A stretch of 56,638 nucleotides of DNA, taken from the NCBI GenBank assembly GCA_029549985.1, contig JAKPIB010000035.1, positions 93,319-149,956 of the forward strand, written 5' to 3'. The stretch is from Bacillota bacterium (GTDB lineage Bacteria; Bacillota; Clostridia; Caldicoprobacterales; DTU083). The notes below the pieces were generated by a model. The model did not search any database. It worked only from the letters and a program-made list of their open reading frames with translations, and was not told the origin of the DNA. The position numbers and the translations under genes are program-made. Positions 53,343 to 56,638 of the stretch are shown here, one piece after another; the first letter of the stretch is position 1; every line of letters starts with the position of its first letter.

Positions 53343-53987
53343 ATGCCCGACGTAATAGGTATTCTGTTAAGACTTCCCGCTGTATTCCTCGCCATTTCCT
53401 TTCATGAATACGCTCATGCGCTGGCAGCGTTCAGACTAGGAGACCCAACGCCTCGGAATATGGGACGGTTAACGCTGGATCCCCTGGTCCATGTGGATTG
53501 GATAGGACTTGCACTATTCGCAGTATTCGGTTTCGGATGGGCAAAGCCAGTCAGGGTGAATCCCTCAAATTTCAAAAATAAAAAATGGGGAGATGTCCTT
53601 GTATCGCTGGCCGGCCCGACAGCAAACTTATTCCTGGCTGCAGTCGGGGCATTAGCTTATGCTGTATTGATTCCACTTGAATATAAAATCAATGCAAAAT
53701 TATATGATGTTCTAGTACCAGTAGTAGACAACATAATATGGCTCAATGCCGTATTTCTTTTTCTAAATTTGCTGCCGATCCCCCCGCTGGATGGCTACAA
53801 CGTGATCAAAAGTTTGTTTTTCAGGAAAAACATCAGATTGTTCCTGCTTTATGAGCAATATGGTTCATATGTACTAGTTTTCTTTGTCCTGTTTGGTATC
53901 CTTGATTTGCTATTGGTATTACCCGTCAGTTTCCTTTATGGGAACCTGTTAAATGCAGCTATCAAGCTCATAGGCTTATTTACATAG
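53343..53987 (+). CDS. Site-2 protease (M50) family membrane metalloprotease
   Basis: A 214-aa membrane protease with the zinc motif in AISFHEYAHALAAF near residue 20 and the third-ligand motif LNLLPIPPLDGYNVI near residue 140. About five membrane segments. The compact form without PDZ or CBS domains resembles YwhC, a family of unknown substrate encoded next to scpAB in many Clostridia. It is not a clear SpoIVFB. Two TATAAT-like elements precede it (53301, 53318) without good -35 boxes. Confidence 0.88.
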   Translation: MPDVIGILLRLPAVFLAISFHEYAHALAAFRLGDPTPRNMGRLTLDPLVHVDWIGLALFAVFGFGWAKPVRVNPSNFKNKKWGDVLVSLAGPTANLFLAAVGALAYAVLIPLEYKINAKLYDVLVPVVDNIIWLNAVFLFLNLLPIPPLDGYNVIKSLFFRKNIRLFLLYEQYGSYVLVFFVLFGILDLLLVLPVSFLYGNLLNAAIKLIGLFT

Positions 53988-54003
53988 TCCAAGAGGTATT
54001 TGT

Positions 54004-54738
54004 ATGACATACAAGGTTATACTGGAACAATTTGAAGGTCCCCTGGATCTGCTCCTGCATCTCATATCAAAGGCCAAGATCCAGATCGAAGATATTTCTA
54101 TTGCCGAGATAACTCAGCAATATCTGGATGTCATAGAAGAAATGCAGCAATTCGATATCGAGGTAGCCAGCGAGTTCCTGGTCATGGCTGCCACTCTGCT
54201 TCATATAAAATCATGTATGCTGCTTCCAAGGCAGAATATAGGAGCAGATGACGAAGATGTTGCCGATTCCAGAGAGGATTTGATCGAAAAGCTACTGGAG
54301 TATAAAAAGTACAAGGAAGCGAGCGAACAACTGCAGAAAAGAGAAGAATACTACTCCGGTATCTTCACCAAGCTTCCGGAAGAGCTGTTTACCAGCAATG
54401 AAGACGTCCTGGCTAATGACATAACAGTCTGTCAATTGGTAGATGCACTGACTACGCTGCTTAGAAGCAAAAAGCACGAGGAGAAAAAAGCGCCTCTGGT
54501 GCATGAGATAAGGCGTGATCCTGTTACTATCAAGGAACGCATAAAGCAGTTGAAAAAATACTTCCTTTACACAGAATCCACTTCCTTTTCAAAGCTCTTT
54601 GAAGATGACAGGACCAAAGAAGACATAATCATAACCTTTCTGGCCCTGCTTGAGCTCTTAAAGGAAAATTACATAGTAGTCATGCAGAATAAACCTTTTG
54701 GCGATATAGCAATAAAAAGGAGAATAACCGATGGATGA
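54004..54738 (+). CDS. scpA: Segregation and condensation protein ScpA
   Basis: Kleisin subunit bridging SMC heads. N-terminal FEGPLDLLLHLISKAKIQIEDISIAEITQQYL and EFLVMAATLLHIKSCMLLP are signatures; the C-terminal winged helix (IITFLALLELLKENYIVVMQNKPFGDI) contacts SMC. Length is 244 aa. It overlaps scpB by 8 bp. Confidence 0.95.
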   Translation: MTYKVILEQFEGPLDLLLHLISKAKIQIEDISIAEITQQYLDVIEEMQQFDIEVASEFLVMAATLLHIKSCMLLPRQNIGADDEDVADSREDLIEKLLEYKKYKEASEQLQKREEYYSGIFTKLPEELFTSNEDVLANDITVCQLVDALTTLLRSKKHEEKKAPLVHEIRRDPVTIKERIKQLKKYFLYTESTSFSKLFEDDRTKEDIIITFLALLELLKENYIVVMQNKPFGDIAIKRRITDG

Positions 54739-55246
54739 ACGGGATATGATGGCAATAGCAGAATCCATCCTATTCGTTTCAGGTGAGCCTGTTGAACTAA
54801 AGGATTTGGCTGACCTGCTAGGGATTGACCAACGCAAGGCTAAAAAGCTTATGGAATCGATGACAGATTGCTTTAACTTTGAACGGCGGGGTCTTCAGAT
54901 AATTGCTCTAAACGGAAAATACCAACTGGCAACCCGGCCCGAACATAGCGAACATATCGAGAAGTTCATAGGCCAGGAAAGAGGTCAGACCCTGTCTCAG
55001 GCTGCCTTGGAGACCCTTGCGATCATCGCCTATAAACAACCTATAACCAAATCGGAAGTCGACGCCATTAGGGGAGTCAAGTCTGATCATACTATTTCAG
55101 TACTTATAAACAGAGGTTATATATGTGAAACCGGCAGGAAGGATTCACCGGGAAGACCTATCCTGTATGGTACCACTGACCTTTTCCTGCGGAATTTTGG
55201 ATTAAACTCACTCAAGGACCTGCCTCCGATAGACAATAACAGATGA
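54731..55246 (+). CDS. scpB: Segregation and condensation protein ScpB
   Basis: Tandem winged-helix dimer that binds ScpA in the SMC complex. AIAESILFVSGEPVELKDLADLLGI, GLQIIALNGKYQLATRPEH, LSQAALETLAIIAYKQPITKSEVDAIRGV and the C-terminal GRPILYGTTDLFLRNFGLNSLKDLPP are diagnostic. Length is 171 aa. Confidence 0.95.
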   Translation: MDERDMMAIAESILFVSGEPVELKDLADLLGIDQRKAKKLMESMTDCFNFERRGLQIIALNGKYQLATRPEHSEHIEKFIGQERGQTLSQAALETLAIIAYKQPITKSEVDAIRGVKSDHTISVLINRGYICETGRKDSPGRPILYGTTDLFLRNFGLNSLKDLPPIDNNR

Positions 55247-55320
55247 GAAAGCACCCTGATGTATTATATTGATCCTTTTGAGAAAAAATAGTATAAAACA
55301 TTAGGGTGTTGTTTTTCTTG

Positions 55321-55923
55321 ATGGGATACATTATAGCTGCTATAATTCTGCTACTGATTTTGATGTTATGCCTGAAAATCCAGGTTGAGATCAAAATTAT
55401 CATCAAGAACGGCAAAAATTACTCTTTTATCATAATGAGGATATTCAGGGGCTTATTGAGGTTGCGCTTCAATCTTTCTCTGATCCCGTCCGGGATATCA
55501 TCAGTGAAATTCACCATTAGAAAAACAGATTCCAAAATGGAAAAGCAAAGCTCTGTAAAGGATATATCCAGAATCCTCATGCGGTCTTTCGATATTTATA
55601 AAAACTACAATGACCAACTTCGTTATATGAAGTCCAAAATGAAGGTTTATAACCTTTCGTTACAGGCTAATATAGGCACAGGAGATGCTGCCGCCACCGC
55701 GCTCATATGCGGCGGTACATTCGCATTTTTCTACACTTTCGCATATTTTCTCAAGGAAAAGTATAATCTACAAAACCAGCAAATCGTAGTTGTACCTAAC
55801 TTCCAAAGGCCGTATATGGACTTGGATCTGGACTGCATAATCAATTTTAAATTAGGTCATATTATAATTGCAGGAATGAAAGTCCTTACTAGTAAACTTG
55901 AGAAGGTGATTTATGGTGGCTGA
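55321..55923 (+). CDS. DUF2953 family protein
   Basis: A 200-aa protein with one N-terminal membrane segment (GYIIAAIILLLILMLCLKI) and a domain with CGGTFAFFYTFAYF and DLDCIINFKLGHIIIAGM. It corresponds to Bacillus YtfI, encoded just before ytfJ/gerW. Function unknown; its pairing with a spore germination protein suggests a sporulation role. ATG 55321 is favoured over a TTG at 55306. It overlaps gerW by 11 bp. Confidence 0.82.
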   Translation: MGYIIAAIILLLILMLCLKIQVEIKIIIKNGKNYSFIIMRIFRGLLRLRFNLSLIPSGISSVKFTIRKTDSKMEKQSSVKDISRILMRSFDIYKNYNDQLRYMKSKMKVYNLSLQANIGTGDAAATALICGGTFAFFYTFAYFLKEKYNLQNQQIVVVPNFQRPYMDLDLDCIINFKLGHIIIAGMKVLTSKLEKVIYGG

Positions 55924-56374
55924 ACATCCAATTGAAAATGTTATGAAAACAACTATGGAAAACCTGAAGGAAATGATAGATGTCAATACTATAGTCGGTG
56001 ATGCTGTAGAAACTCAAGAAGGGACTGTAATAATACCCATTTCCAGGGTTTCGTTCGGTTTCGTAGCAGGAGGCGGTGAATATAAAGAAGGGGGTAATGG
56101 CCGGAAGAATAAGGCCATAGGCCAGGACATTACGCAAGAGGATGAGGGATTACCCTTCGCAGGCGGAAGCGGTGCTGGTGTTTCCGTAAATCCTATTGCT
56201 TTTCTGGTAGTAGGGGAAGATAAGATCAAACTACTGCCGGTGCAATTCGGATCGACAGTAGACAGATTGGTCGAGCTGGTGCCACAAATGATCAGTGAGA
56301 TCCAATCGACCTTAAGCCATAGAACACAGAAAAATCAGCAAGGTGCACAGCAAACCCAACAATTACAGCAATGA
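55913..56374 (+). CDS. gerW: GerW family sporulation protein (YtfJ)
   Basis: HPIENVMKTTMENLKEMIDVNTIVGDAVETQEGTVIIPISRVSFGFVAGGGEY and the FAGGSGAGVSVNPIAFLVV motif identify GerW, which is needed for the normal germination response of spores to L-alanine in Bacillus. The C-terminal tail is rich in Gln (QKNQQGAQQTQQLQQ). Length is 153 aa. RBS GAAGGTGAT. Confidence 0.94.
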   Translation: MVAEHPIENVMKTTMENLKEMIDVNTIVGDAVETQEGTVIIPISRVSFGFVAGGGEYKEGGNGRKNKAIGQDITQEDEGLPFAGGSGAGVSVNPIAFLVVGEDKIKLLPVQFGSTVDRLVELVPQMISEIQSTLSHRTQKNQQGAQQTQQLQQ

Positions 56375-56400
56375 AAGGCGGCGAACAGCCGCTTTAATTT
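56374..56400 (+). terminator. Rho-independent terminator after gerW
   Basis: AAAGGCGGC and GCCGCTTT pair, with one bulged G and a 5-nt loop, then TAATTTTGC. Moderate. Confidence 0.55.
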
Positions 56401-56423
56401 TGCTATACAATATGGAGGATAAA

Positions 56424-56537
56424 ATGAAAACTGTAAAAATCACACTGGTTGTCACACTTTTATTGATGTATACTTGCTTTGGGGCGAATGCTGCAGAGAT
56501 AAGGTATAATATTTTTCGCACATTTGAAATTGAATAA
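56424..56537 (+). pseudogene. Remnant of a secreted protein gene cut by an IS256-like element
   Basis: An ATG after TATGGAGGA begins a typical signal peptide (MKTVKITLVVTLLLMYTCFGANA), but only 14 residues follow it before a stop at the edge of the next element. A start site and signal peptide without a mature protein suggest a disrupted gene. In Clostridia gerW is often followed by dacB (D-Ala-D-Ala carboxypeptidase) and spmAB, so dacB is the best guess for what was lost. It could instead be a genuine 37-aa peptide. Confidence 0.5.
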
Positions 56538-56598
56538 GGCGATCCAATAGTGTATATTTAAGTTACCACACAAAAACAACACAAAGGAGGACCGCCTT
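56536..56598. repeat. Inverted repeat that would cover the transposase ribosome site
   Basis: AAGGCGATCC (56536-56545) pairs with GGACCGCCTT (56589-56598) at 9 of 10 positions plus one G-U. The right arm follows AGGAGG and ends at the ATG. Transcripts entering from outside could fold this and be poorly translated. Confidence 0.5.
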
Positions 56599-56638
56599 AT
56601 GGATAACATTATACACCTAAACGAAGAAGTAATAAAGG
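56599..56638 (+). CDS. IS256-family transposase (5' end only)
   Basis: Only 13 codons are in the window. They read MDNIIHLNEEVIK, which matches the usual start of IS256-family transposases (xxIIxLNEEVIK). RBS AAAGGAGG. The rest lies beyond the window. The left end of the element probably falls near 56537, but its terminal repeat cannot be defined without the other end. Confidence 0.65.
   Translation, partial: MDNIIHLNEEVIK

Noticed and set aside
53343-53987. M50 protease as SpoIVFB, the pro-sigma-K protease
   Set aside because: It is a compact YwhC-like form without a CBS domain and lies beside scpAB; SpoIVFB is usually paired with spoIVFA.

Overview
The window is about 56.6 kb of chromosome from an endospore-forming Firmicute, most likely an anaerobic member of the Clostridia. 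The grounds are the complete spoIIIAA-AH operon, sigK, spoIVB, spo0A, spoIIM, gerW and a dacF-like gene, the hslVU-codY and nusB-folD-xseAB-ispA-dxs-tlyA-nadK-argR-recN-spoIVB-spo0A gene orders, strong AGGAGG ribosome binding sites and frequent TTG/GTG starts. Nearly every gene is on the plus strand. The exceptions are a small carbohydrate-binding-module protein and one transposase. No rRNA, tRNA or CRISPR array was seen.

Layout. 1-7.6 kb: dprA (cut by the window edge), topA, trmFO, hslV, hslU, codY, fur. 7.6-10.5 kb: a minus-strand CBM25-like protein and a sugar-phosphate nucleotidyltransferase fused to a degenerate phosphohexomutase. 10.6-15.6 kb: rnjA, mltG and a wobble-uridine modification pair (trmR and a TrhP-like U32 protein). 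15.7-20.2 kb: uninterrupted sigK, then yqeG-aroK-aroQ-aminopeptidase P-efp and a small acidic zinc-ribbon protein. 20.3-25.5 kb: the spoIIIA operon, which builds the mother cell-forespore channel. 25.6-32.1 kb: Asp23/AmaP/DUF2273, nusB, a TsaD paralogue, folD, xseAB, ispA and a PAP2-related membrane protein.

32.2-33.5 kb holds a large structured non-coding RNA that I identify as OLE RNA, followed by its membrane partner gene oapA. It has its own promoter and a perfect 9-bp helix joining its two ends. 33.5-40.7 kb: dxs, tlyA, nadK, argR, recN, spoIVB. 40.76-42.60 kb is a 1.8-kb IS6-like insertion sequence with imperfect terminal inverted repeats and an 8-bp target duplication. It lies in the 5' leader of spo0A and separates the sporulation master regulator from a sigma-H-type promoter carrying a 0A box.

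43.5-49.9 kb: a steA/steB-like, glycosyltransferase, MraY-like, DUF3866, spoIIM cluster and a xerD whose 3' end looks eroded. 50.0-53.2 kb: deoB, punA and dacF, the last behind a sigma-F-type promoter. 53.3-56.6 kb: an M50 metalloprotease, scpA, scpB, a DUF2953 protein, gerW, a short secreted-protein remnant and the start of an IS256-family transposase that runs off the window.

The main points of interest are the OLE RNA/OapA locus, the IS insertion that rewires spo0A, the eroded xerD, and the uncharacterised envelope-glycan cluster next to the SteAB-like division proteins. All functional calls come from reading sequence motifs. No database search was run.
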